The notes under the pieces are model-generated. The model was given only the letters and a program-made list of their open reading frames with translations. It searched no databases and had not been told where the DNA came from. Both the position numbers and the translations under genes were made by a program. A DNA stretch of 64,000 nucleotides from Zunongwangia endophytica (lineage in GTDB: Bacteria; Bacteroidota; Bacteroidia; Flavobacteriales; Flavobacteriaceae). How positions within the stretch are numbered: position 1 is the first letter of the stretch; each line of letters starts with the position of its first letter. The stretch lies in assembly GCF_030409505.1 (NCBI RefSeq), contig NZ_JAUFPZ010000002.1:806001-870000 (forward strand), in the 5' to 3' direction. Below, one piece after another: positions 25,677 through 33,440 of the stretch.

Positions 25677-28409
25677 TTAGTTTCTTCCGATAGTTCTTGT
25701 AGGCTGTCTACGCTTGTCGTATTTAATATCACTTAAAACTGAAGATTTTATGCCGATAAAGAAATTCCATGATCTTCTTGCACTAAATGGCACCCAGCTA
25801 AAACTCATTCTCCAACTTTCTAAATCTCTCTGGAAACGCAATTGTGTATAGGTAAAACCACCTTCTCTAATATCGAATCCAGAAGAGGCTCCAACAGCCC
25901 ATTTTGGAGATAATTCAACATCACCAGAAAACATTAAGGAATGTGAAGAAATCTCGCTCTGTCTTCTTTGATTGCTATACGTCATCGTATACGATAATCG
26001 TATATCCCATGGAATTTTATAGCGATACCATTCTTTGTTTTTTTCTTCTTCCTCATCGCCTTCAAAAGGATCTTCATCTTCATAAAGATTGCCGTCTAAA
26101 TCGGTATTTTTTCCGAAGAGATCATCTTTACGACCACCATTTCTATAAGATTCGTTATCAATTTCATCTTCATTTTCATTATCCTTATCTGAAAAATCTT
26201 TGCTGGAAAACGAATATCCGAAACTTACGTTAGCATTAGTTAATCTGAATAAACTACCGCCATTGGCAATATTCAACTTGTCAATTCGCTGGTTATTGTT
26301 ATTAAGGGCGTAAGGATCTAAATTCCCGGTAAAGTTTATGTCTAATTTATTCTGAATAATAGGAATACCACCTCGAACCGAAACTGGTGCTAGTTTTAAC
26401 TTATCTGCAGCTAAATTATAAGAAGTACTGAAGCTGAAATTATTCAATAATTTGATCTTTTTTGGCTCGGTTGCAGTGCTATCTTTATCTCTTACTTTCG
26501 CTTCTAACGTGTTACTAACGCTCAATCCAATAGAACTTGAATAGTTTCGATTGGGCGCTCCGTAAAGTGTTCCTGTAAATCGAGAATATTCAACAAGATC
26601 TGTTAATCCATCTCTATCTGTAAGAGATTCTCTTTCGTAAGTGTCGTAATATTGATCGAAAGCAGGGTTTATTCCGTAGCTAATCGATGGGCGAATAACG
26701 TGTCTTATGGCCTGTATCTTACTATCTTTACTAAAATCCTTACGACCGTAAAGTGTTGTACCTATACTGGTATTGAAATTATAAGTTCGATAAGAATCGA
26801 ATCCATTAATCGTATCGATAACCTCACTATTTGTAGTTTCATCGTAAGACCGCTCGTAGGTTTTAAAAACCCAGTTTTCTTCAAAATTGGTACTTGCGCT
26901 TACACTAAAATATTTCAGTATCTTAAAATTTGTAGCTAATGGAATACTATGCTGTGCACCCAAAACGGCATCTCTAAACATTTCTGGTTGAAAGAATAAA
27001 GAATCTGTAGTATTAAATCGATTTTCAGCTCTTAAATTATATTGTAAATTAATATTCTGAATAATTCCTTTTTTTGATCCGCCTTGAGGAGCAAAAGGAT
27101 ATATTCGATCTACGCTTGCCTGTAATGTTGGCAAAGTCATATTTATTTCTCCCGTATTTGTATTTTGGCTATGGGTTGCTGTTAAACTGAAATTTACTCC
27201 AGGATTTCCTTCAAAAGTTTTACTATAAGAAACAGAAGAACTAAGTGTATTATTTAAGAAGTTTGCGGTGTTACTTTGGTTTACAGATTGCTGATAATAA
27301 TTACTACTACCTAAATTGACGGAAGCAGAAAATCTTGAAGAAGGACTCGCTTTTGCATCCTGACTATGGGACCAACGGATGTTATAAACCGAACTTTCCG
27401 AAAAATCAGGAAAACCTCGCTCACTATTATATTGCCGCTCGTATCTAAAACTAAAATTACCTCTAAATTTGTACCTTTTCGTATAACTGGATTCAAGTCG
27501 CATGGCATAACTTCCGTTGGTATAATAATCCCCGACTGCCAAAAGATCTGCATAATCACTCAGCGCAAAATAATATCCTCCATTTTGTAGAAAATAACCC
27601 TGTTGGCTATCTCCAAAAGATGGAATAATAAATCCTGAAGTTCGTTCTTCAGTAAGTGGGAAATACCCAAAAGGTAATCCTAAAGGTGTTGGAATATCTG
27701 CGATATACATATTTACAAAACCAGATACAATTTTCCTGTCTGGAACAAATTTTATCTTTCTGGCATAAAAATAATATTCTGGATCGTCTACGTTTTCTGA
27801 AGTGGTAAACCGAACATTCTTCATAAAATAAACAGAGTCATTCTCTCTCTTCGTAACCTCTCCTTTTACATTAAAAGAAGCTTCTTGTGTTCTGGAATTA
27901 TACACTAAAGCTCTTTCTGTATCAAAGTTAAACCGAATAGAATCGGGTTCTACAGTTTTTGCTCCCTGCTGAAAAACTGGTGTTTGAGTGTAGGCGCCGG
28001 TAGAGTCCGTTATTCCATAGGCATAGACTTCATTTTTTTCGTTGTCTATTATAATGTAACCGGCATCGATGGTCATATCCTGATACACCACCTGAGCTTC
28101 GTTGTAGAGATACATTTTCTTTTCACGATTACTAAGCCTCATATAATCGGTGGCTTTGTAATCTACAACATCGGTAATCATCCGATTTTTTCGCTCTTGC
28201 TTAAGGGTATCTGTTTGAAAAAGGCCAAGAATACTATCCTGGGATTTGATCATTTGTGCTAACGGTAAGGTACTTACCAGAACAAGCGAATCTTTCTCGG
28301 CTTCTATCCTAATACTTCGATTTTGTTCTATTTCCTGAGCTTGTAAAAGGGCACCAGAGAACAATAGGAAAATACAGCAAAAAAGTATATTGGGTATATT
28401 TGTTTGCAA
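25677..28409 (-). CDS. LptD-type LPS assembly outer-membrane protein
   Basis: 910 aa, close to Bacteroidota LptD homologues. A signal peptide (residues 1-24, ending LLQAQ) is followed by an OstA/LptA-like jellyroll domain (about 60-230; VVYQDMTIDAGYIIIDNEKNEVYAYG) and a large beta barrel with FGYFPLTEERTSGFIIPSFG. An acidic linker (about 745-795) is unusual: a run of Asp/Glu/Asn residues between strands. LptD inserts LPS into the outer leaflet with LptE. The Cys disulfide pattern of E. coli LptD is absent. A -7 promoter element lies at 28457-28464. Confidence 0.85.
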   Translation of the reverse strand: MQTNIPNILFCCIFLLFSGALLQAQEIEQNRSIRIEAEKDSLVLVSTLPLAQMIKSQDSILGLFQTDTLKQERKNRMITDVVDYKATDYMRLSNREKKMYLYNEAQVVYQDMTIDAGYIIIDNEKNEVYAYGITDSTGAYTQTPVFQQGAKTVEPDSIRFNFDTERALVYNSRTQEASFNVKGEVTKRENDSVYFMKNVRFTTSENVDDPEYYFYARKIKFVPDRKIVSGFVNMYIADIPTPLGLPFGYFPLTEERTSGFIIPSFGDSQQGYFLQNGGYYFALSDYADLLAVGDYYTNGSYAMRLESSYTKRYKFRGNFSFRYERQYNSERGFPDFSESSVYNIRWSHSQDAKASPSSRFSASVNLGSSNYYQQSVNQSNTANFLNNTLSSSVSYSKTFEGNPGVNFSLTATHSQNTNTGEINMTLPTLQASVDRIYPFAPQGGSKKGIIQNINLQYNLRAENRFNTTDSLFFQPEMFRDAVLGAQHSIPLATNFKILKYFSVSASTNFEENWVFKTYERSYDETTNSEVIDTINGFDSYRTYNFNTSIGTTLYGRKDFSKDSKIQAIRHVIRPSISYGINPAFDQYYDTYERESLTDRDGLTDLVEYSRFTGTLYGAPNRNYSSSIGLSVSNTLEAKVRDKDSTATEPKKIKLLNNFSFSTSYNLAADKLKLAPVSVRGGIPIIQNKLDINFTGNLDPYALNNNNQRIDKLNIANGGSLFRLTNANVSFGYSFSSKDFSDKDNENEDEIDNESYRNGGRKDDLFGKNTDLDGNLYEDEDPFEGDEEEEKNKEWYRYKIPWDIRLSYTMTYSNQRRQSEISSHSLMFSGDVELSPKWAVGASSGFDIREGGFTYTQLRFQRDLESWRMSFSWVPFSARRSWNFFIGIKSSVLSDIKYDKRRQPTRTIGRN

Positions 28410-28456
28410 TGCTTTAAGTACTATTTTTGTAAAGAATGGCTTACTTTTTGAGTTTC

Positions 28457-28464
28457 CAAAAATA
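28457..28464 (-). promoter_or_regulatory. Putative -7 promoter element of lptD
   Basis: On the minus strand it reads TATTTTTG, matching TAnnTTTG. The transcript would start near 28453, about 44 nt upstream of the lptD-type gene. No -33 TTG is evident at the right distance. It lies in the 136-nt divergent spacer shared with the amidase gene. Confidence 0.4.
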
Positions 28465-28545
28465 CATATATTTTTTTAGCTAACTTTTGTGATCACGCGA
28501 AAATAGTAATTAAAATATTCACCCAAGAATTAGCGTTGCTTATTT

Positions 28546-29676
28546 ATGAGAACGAATATACTTAGACTTTTATTATTAGCATTTATTTTAGTTTCAGGAC
28601 AGTTAAGTTTAGCTGCAGAGAAACCTATGCCTACAGATCCCTTTGTCGTGGTTCTGGATGCCGGTCACGGTGGTAAGGATCCTGGAAATATGGGGAATGG
28701 CTATAAAGAAAAAGATATAGCCCTTAATATTGTATTGAAGGTAGGAAAAGAGTTGGAAAGTAGGGGCATCAAAGTGGTTTATACCCGTAATACCGATGTT
28801 TTTATTCCTTTAATGGAACGAGGGCAGATTGCTAACGATGCGGAAGCCGACCTTTTTGTTTCAGTACATTGTAACTCTCACAATTCCCAGGCTTCAGGAA
28901 CTGAAACTTTTGTGTTGGGGCTAAATAGAAATAAAACTAATTTTGAGGTAGCTAAGCGTGAAAACTCGGTGATATATATGGAGGAGGATTATAAGGTGAC
29001 CTATAATGGTTTTGACCCTAATTCTCCCGAATCCTTTATAGGTATGACATTAATGCAGGAAGAGTATCTTAATCAAAGTATTTTATTAGCCGATTTAATT
29101 CAGAAAAAATTTACTTTAGATCTAAAGCGTAAAAACCGTGGAGTAAAAGAAGGTGCTTTAATTGTGTTACACCAAACCTACATGCCGAGCGTTTTGGTAG
29201 AGGTAGGTTTTCTTACCAATAATAGTGAGGGTGCTTTTCTAAATAGTAACGCAGGCCAAAGTAAAATGTCTGGTGCTATAGTAGAGGGTATTCTAAATTA
29301 TGGTGCACAAATTAATATGTCCTCTTTAGAAAGTATTGCTCAAACTCCTAAAACCGTTCCCCAATCTGAATCTGGGGTAAGTATAGACGGTAAACCAGCA
29401 GACTATTACGAAGGAATTATTTTTAGCGTGCAACTTGCTGCCGGTTCTTCTAAATTAGAGACAAAATCTTATAATTTTAAGGGTATTGAAAACGTCTTTA
29501 GAAAAAAAGAAGGCAAATTGTACAAATATTATCTGGGAGAAACCTCTAGTTACCTCGATATACAAAAACTGCATCAAAATGCGATAAACAAGGGCTATCC
29601 AAATAGTTATATCGTAGCCTTTAAAAATGGCGAAAAGATTACAGTTAATGACGCGTTAAAAACTAATGTCAATTAA
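28546..29676 (+). CDS. N-acetylmuramoyl-L-alanine amidase (AmiC-like) with a SPOR-like C-terminus
   Basis: 376 aa. Signal peptide (about 1-24, QLSLAAE) followed by an Amidase_3 domain: VVLDAGHGGKDPGN carries the zinc His, EKDIALN the zinc Glu, and VSVHCNSH the second His; the catalytic Glu is in VLVEVGFLTN. The final ~90 residues (from about 286, GIIFSVQLAAGS) form a SPOR-like repeat that binds denuded peptidoglycan at division sites. It cleaves the amide between MurNAc and the peptide stem. It is divergent from the lptD-type gene. Confidence 0.92.
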   Translation: MRTNILRLLLLAFILVSGQLSLAAEKPMPTDPFVVVLDAGHGGKDPGNMGNGYKEKDIALNIVLKVGKELESRGIKVVYTRNTDVFIPLMERGQIANDAEADLFVSVHCNSHNSQASGTETFVLGLNRNKTNFEVAKRENSVIYMEEDYKVTYNGFDPNSPESFIGMTLMQEEYLNQSILLADLIQKKFTLDLKRKNRGVKEGALIVLHQTYMPSVLVEVGFLTNNSEGAFLNSNAGQSKMSGAIVEGILNYGAQINMSSLESIAQTPKTVPQSESGVSIDGKPADYYEGIIFSVQLAAGSSKLETKSYNFKGIENVFRKKEGKLYKYYLGETSSYLDIQKLHQNAINKGYPNSYIVAFKNGEKITVNDALKTNVN

Positions 29677-29729
29677 GATACTTTTCTATATTTATGCCTA
29701 AATTTGTTTGCATACTAAAAAACTAGCTT

Positions 29730-30680
29730 TTGAAATATTCTAAAGAGGTTAAAACCGCTATTCTTGCAATCGTTGCAATTGTACTTCTTATTTTTGGGTA
29801 CAGCTTTCTAAAGGGTAAGAACTTATTAGATTCCAGTCGTACATTTTACGCAATTTATGATGATGTTGAAGGATTATCACCATCTTCCGCAGTAACTATT
29901 AATGGTCTTAAAGTAGGACAGGTTACAAATATAGATTTCTTTAATGAAGTTGGTCAACTTGTAGTTACTTTTACTGTAGAGAAAGATTTTACTTTTTCTA
30001 AAAATAGTACCGCAAAAGTGTACGGAGGCGGTATTATTGGAGGAAAATCATTAGCTATCGTGCCAGAATACGAAAAAGGTAAAATGGCTCAAACAGGCGA
30101 CACATTAGATAGTAATGTTGAGGAAGGAATAATGGAATTGGTTAATGAACGTCTTACGCCACTTCAGCAGAAATTAGAGAGAACCGTTGTTAGTGCAGAT
30201 TCTTTACTTACTTCTATAAACGATGTTTTAAATGATAGTACAACCGAAAATATCAATAACACATTCAAAAATCTAAACGCAACGATGCGATCTTTGAAGA
30301 ATACTAGTGGTTCTTTAGAAGGCATTGTGCAGGGGAATGCTGAAAATCTTAATAAAACTTTCGACAATCTAAATAAGATGTCTGGTAACTTTAAAACAGT
30401 ATCAGATTCATTGAAAGCTATTAATTTAGGTCAGATCACAGATGATCTGGAAACTGTAGTTGCCGATTTTCGTAATATAGCCGATAATCTTAATAACGGT
30501 CAAGGAACTGCAGGGAAGTTGCTAAATGACGATAAGGTTTATAACAATCTTGATCGTGCAACCCACCAATTAGAAGAATTACTTCAGGATATTAAACTGA
30601 ATCCTAAACGATACGTTCATTTCTCAGTTTTCGGTAAAAATCCTGGTCCTTACGATGAGCCTAAGGATTCTCTAAAATAA
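29730..30680 (+). CDS. MCE/MlaD-family lipid-transport substrate-binding protein
   Basis: 316 aa. The start is TTG at 29730 (MKYSKEVKTAILAI). One N-terminal membrane helix (about 9-27) is followed by a single MCE domain (about 37-120; IYDDVEGLSPSSAVTINGLKVG), then a long coiled coil (about 145-290) rich in Asn/Leu/Ser. It is like YebT/MlaD-type proteins that make periplasmic lipid conduits. No MlaE/MlaF partners are seen here, so they must be elsewhere. It follows the amidase by 53 nt and precedes the Fe-S protein genes by 7 nt. Confidence 0.88.
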   Translation: MKYSKEVKTAILAIVAIVLLIFGYSFLKGKNLLDSSRTFYAIYDDVEGLSPSSAVTINGLKVGQVTNIDFFNEVGQLVVTFTVEKDFTFSKNSTAKVYGGGIIGGKSLAIVPEYEKGKMAQTGDTLDSNVEEGIMELVNERLTPLQQKLERTVVSADSLLTSINDVLNDSTTENINNTFKNLNATMRSLKNTSGSLEGIVQGNAENLNKTFDNLNKMSGNFKTVSDSLKAINLGQITDDLETVVADFRNIADNLNNGQGTAGKLLNDDKVYNNLDRATHQLEELLQDIKLNPKRYVHFSVFGKNPGPYDEPKDSLK

Positions 30681-30687
30681 AATAGGT

Positions 30688-32022
30688 ATGCAAATTGTTT
30701 CTCAAATAGTATTTCTTATAGCACTAGTAGCCGGTATTTCATTTTTTGTAAGAAATATTAGGCGACTGCTTAGAAATATAAAACTTGGGAACGAAATTGA
30801 TCGTATCGATAATCCTTCAGAAAGATGGTCCAAAACTATGAGAATAGCTTTTGGACAATCTAAGATGGTAAAAAAACCAGTCTCAGGAGCGCTTCATATC
30901 ATTGTATATTTAGGATTTATAATTATAAATATTGAAGTTTTAGAAATCATAATCGATGGTATTTTCGGTACACACCGTATACTTTCTTTTATGGGAGGTC
31001 TCTACAACGTTTTAATTGGGATATTTGAAGTTTTAGCACTTTTGGTATTTGTCGGCGTAGTGGTTTTCTGGATTAGAAGAAATATCTTGAATATTTATCG
31101 ATTTTTAAGTAGAGAATTAAAAGGTTGGCCAAAAAACGATGCCAATTATATTCTTTATTTTGAAATGGTTTTAATGACGCTATTTCTGGTAATGAACGCT
31201 GCAGATTATCAACTTCAGTTAAATGGTGCTACGCATTATGCCCACGAAGGAGGAATAACTGGTGGATTTCCTATTAGCCAGTTTATAGCCCCTCTTTTTG
31301 AAGGACTTTCCAATACAACTTTAGTAATTATCGAAAGAGCCGCTTGGTGGCTACATATTTTGGGAATATTATTTTTCCTTAATTATCTATATTATTCAAA
31401 ACATCTTCATATTCTTTTAGCATTCCCAAATGTTTATTTCTCTAAACTAAAACCTAAAGGAGAAATGGATAACCTCGAAGCCGTAAAGAAAGAAGTAGCA
31501 CTTATGATGGATCCAAATGCCGATCCTTTTGCTGCACCGGCTGAAGATGAAGGGGAACCTGAAAAGTTTGGAGCTTCAGATGTGATGGATCTTAATCAAG
31601 TCCAACTATTAAATTCTTATACCTGTACAGAGTGTGGTCGATGTACTGCGGAATGTCCTGCCAATCAGACTGGAAAAAAATTATCTCCTCGGAAGATCAT
31701 GATGGATACTCGAGATCGTCTTGAAGAAGTTGGAGAGAATATCAATAAAAATGGCAAATTTGAAGATGACGGTAAGCAATTATTAGACGATTATATTTTA
31801 AGAGAAGAATTATGGGCGTGTACCACTTGTAATGCTTGTGTAGAGGCTTGCCCGGTTGGGATCGATCCTTTATCGATAATTTTAGATATGCGTAGATATT
31901 TGGTAATGGAACAAAGTGCTGCTCCTAACGAGCTATCAGCTTCGCTAACAAATATTGAGAATAATGGAGCTCCATGGCCTTATAATCAAATGGATCGTCT
32001 AAAGTGGGCTGAAGAAAATTAA
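30688..32022 (+). CDS. Membrane Fe-S oxidoreductase with two 4Fe-4S clusters
   Basis: 444 aa. The N-terminal ~250 residues carry about five to six hydrophobic segments like a nitrate-reductase gamma/HdrE-type cytochrome b subunit (possible haem histidines at HAHE-like THYAHEGG and in WWLHILG). The C-terminal part has two 4Fe-4S motifs: C313, C316, C319, C323 (CTECGRCTAECP) and C378, C381, C384, C388 (CTTCNACVEACP). It pairs with the CCG-domain protein that follows after 24 nt. Together they resemble HdrC/HdrB-type or LldF/GlcF-type electron carriers. The electron donor is unknown. Confidence 0.82.
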   Translation: MQIVSQIVFLIALVAGISFFVRNIRRLLRNIKLGNEIDRIDNPSERWSKTMRIAFGQSKMVKKPVSGALHIIVYLGFIIINIEVLEIIIDGIFGTHRILSFMGGLYNVLIGIFEVLALLVFVGVVVFWIRRNILNIYRFLSRELKGWPKNDANYILYFEMVLMTLFLVMNAADYQLQLNGATHYAHEGGITGGFPISQFIAPLFEGLSNTTLVIIERAAWWLHILGILFFLNYLYYSKHLHILLAFPNVYFSKLKPKGEMDNLEAVKKEVALMMDPNADPFAAPAEDEGEPEKFGASDVMDLNQVQLLNSYTCTECGRCTAECPANQTGKKLSPRKIMMDTRDRLEEVGENINKNGKFEDDGKQLLDDYILREELWACTTCNACVEACPVGIDPLSIILDMRRYLVMEQSAAPNELSASLTNIENNGAPWPYNQMDRLKWAEEN

Positions 32023-32046
32023 TTGAACAGATAGAATAGAAGGAAT

Positions 32047-32838
32047 ATGGCAGAAGCGATAAAAGTACCAACTATGGCAGAATACATGGCTGAAGGTAAA
32101 AAGCCTGAAGTTTTGTTTTGGGTAGGATGTGCAGGAAGTTTTGATGATCGTGCCAAAAAAATAACAAAAGCTTTTGTAAAGCTTTTAAATGAAGCAGGAG
32201 TAGATTTTGCAGTTTTAGGAACCGAGGAAACTTGTACTGGAGATCCTGCTAAACGTGCTGGAAATGAGTTTTTATTTCAGATGCAGGCTTCCATGAATAT
32301 TGAAGTCTTAAACGGCTACGAGATAGAAAAGGTGGTTACTGCTTGTCCACACTGTTTTAATACCATTAAAAACGAATATCCTTCATTAGGCGGAAATTAT
32401 GAGGTAATGCACCACACACAATTTTTGAAGACGTTACTGAATGAAGGTCGGCTGAAGGTTGAAGGAGGAAAATTTAAAGGAAAAAGAATTACTTTCCATG
32501 ATCCATGCTATTTAGGTAGAGCCAATGGTGAATACGAAGCACCTAGAGATCTTTTAAGAAAGCTTGAAGTTGAACTTATCGAAATGCGTAAATGCAAAAG
32601 CAACGGACTTTGTTGTGGGGCAGGAGGCGCGCAAATGTTTAAAGAACCAGAGCCTGGTAACAAAGACGTAAATGTTGCCAGAACCGAGCAGGCGATGGAA
32701 ACTAAACCTGAAGTTATTGCTGCTGGTTGTCCTTTCTGTAATACTATGATGACTGATGGAGTTAAAAGTAAAGATCAGGAAGATAATGTTGCTGTAATGG
32801 ATGTGGCAGAGATGATAGCAAATGCTAAAGATCTTTAA
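32047..32838 (+). CDS. CCG-domain Fe-S protein (HdrB-like)
   Basis: 263 aa. Two CCG-type cysteine-rich units: VGCAGSFDDRAKK with ACPHCFNTIKNEYP, and HDPCYLGRANGEYEAP with LCCGAGGAQMF, as in heterodisulfide-reductase subunit B and GlcF/LutA proteins. Such domains coordinate non-cubane 4Fe-4S clusters. The CPFCNTMM motif near the C-terminus adds another Cys pair. It is co-transcribed with the upstream membrane Fe-S protein. The physiological redox couple is unknown. Confidence 0.82.
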   Translation: MAEAIKVPTMAEYMAEGKKPEVLFWVGCAGSFDDRAKKITKAFVKLLNEAGVDFAVLGTEETCTGDPAKRAGNEFLFQMQASMNIEVLNGYEIEKVVTACPHCFNTIKNEYPSLGGNYEVMHHTQFLKTLLNEGRLKVEGGKFKGKRITFHDPCYLGRANGEYEAPRDLLRKLEVELIEMRKCKSNGLCCGAGGAQMFKEPEPGNKDVNVARTEQAMETKPEVIAAGCPFCNTMMTDGVKSKDQEDNVAVMDVAEMIANAKDL

Positions 32839-32954
32839 ATCAATACCTAACTAAAATTCTCTTATTAAAGCTTAATTTATTTGAAATATGGTAGCTTTTT
32901 TGCGACTATATATCTGTAAATTGAGTTCATAAACCGATAAATTACCACCACAAT

Positions 32955-33440
32955 ATGTTAGTACCTTTCGAATCCTTACCTGATAATGCAAGAGTTTGGA
33001 TCTATCAATCTAATCGATCTTTTACTGAAGAAGAACTAGATCAAATTAAACAAAAATTAGATCAATTTTTAACGCAGTGGACTGTACATGGATCCAGTCT
33101 TCAGGCAGGTTACGATATTAAATATAAAAGGTTTATAACAATTGGCCTGGATCAGGAAATGAATGCAGCTTCAGGATGTTCAATAGATGCTTCAGTTCAG
33201 TTTATTCAAAGTATTGAAAAAGAATACAATGTAGACTTGTTAGATAAGATGAATGTATCCTTCAAACAAGGAGAATTTGTGGCCTATAAACCATTGGCAG
33301 ACTTTAGAAAATTAGCCAAAAATAAGTCGGTTTCGCCTAAAACTATCGTCTTCAATAACCTAGTAAATAACAAAGCTGAATATCTTTCAGATTGGGAAGT
33401 CCCAGCATCGGAGAGTTGGCATAAGAGATTTATGAATTAA
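32955..33440 (+). CDS. Uncharacterised conserved flavobacterial protein
   Basis: 161 aa soluble protein with no signal peptide or membrane helix. It begins MLVPFESLPDNARVWIYQSNR, contains the stretch GSSLQAGYDIKYKRFI and ends WEVPASESWHKRFM. Homologues in this family are often labelled ABC transporter ATPase in databases, but no Walker A (GxxGxGKS) or signature motif is present, so the label is not supported. Its stop overlaps the next gene by 1 nt (TAATG), suggesting translational coupling to the GH3 enzyme. Confidence 0.65.
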   Translation: MLVPFESLPDNARVWIYQSNRSFTEEELDQIKQKLDQFLTQWTVHGSSLQAGYDIKYKRFITIGLDQEMNAASGCSIDASVQFIQSIEKEYNVDLLDKMNVSFKQGEFVAYKPLADFRKLAKNKSVSPKTIVFNNLVNNKAEYLSDWEVPASESWHKRFMN

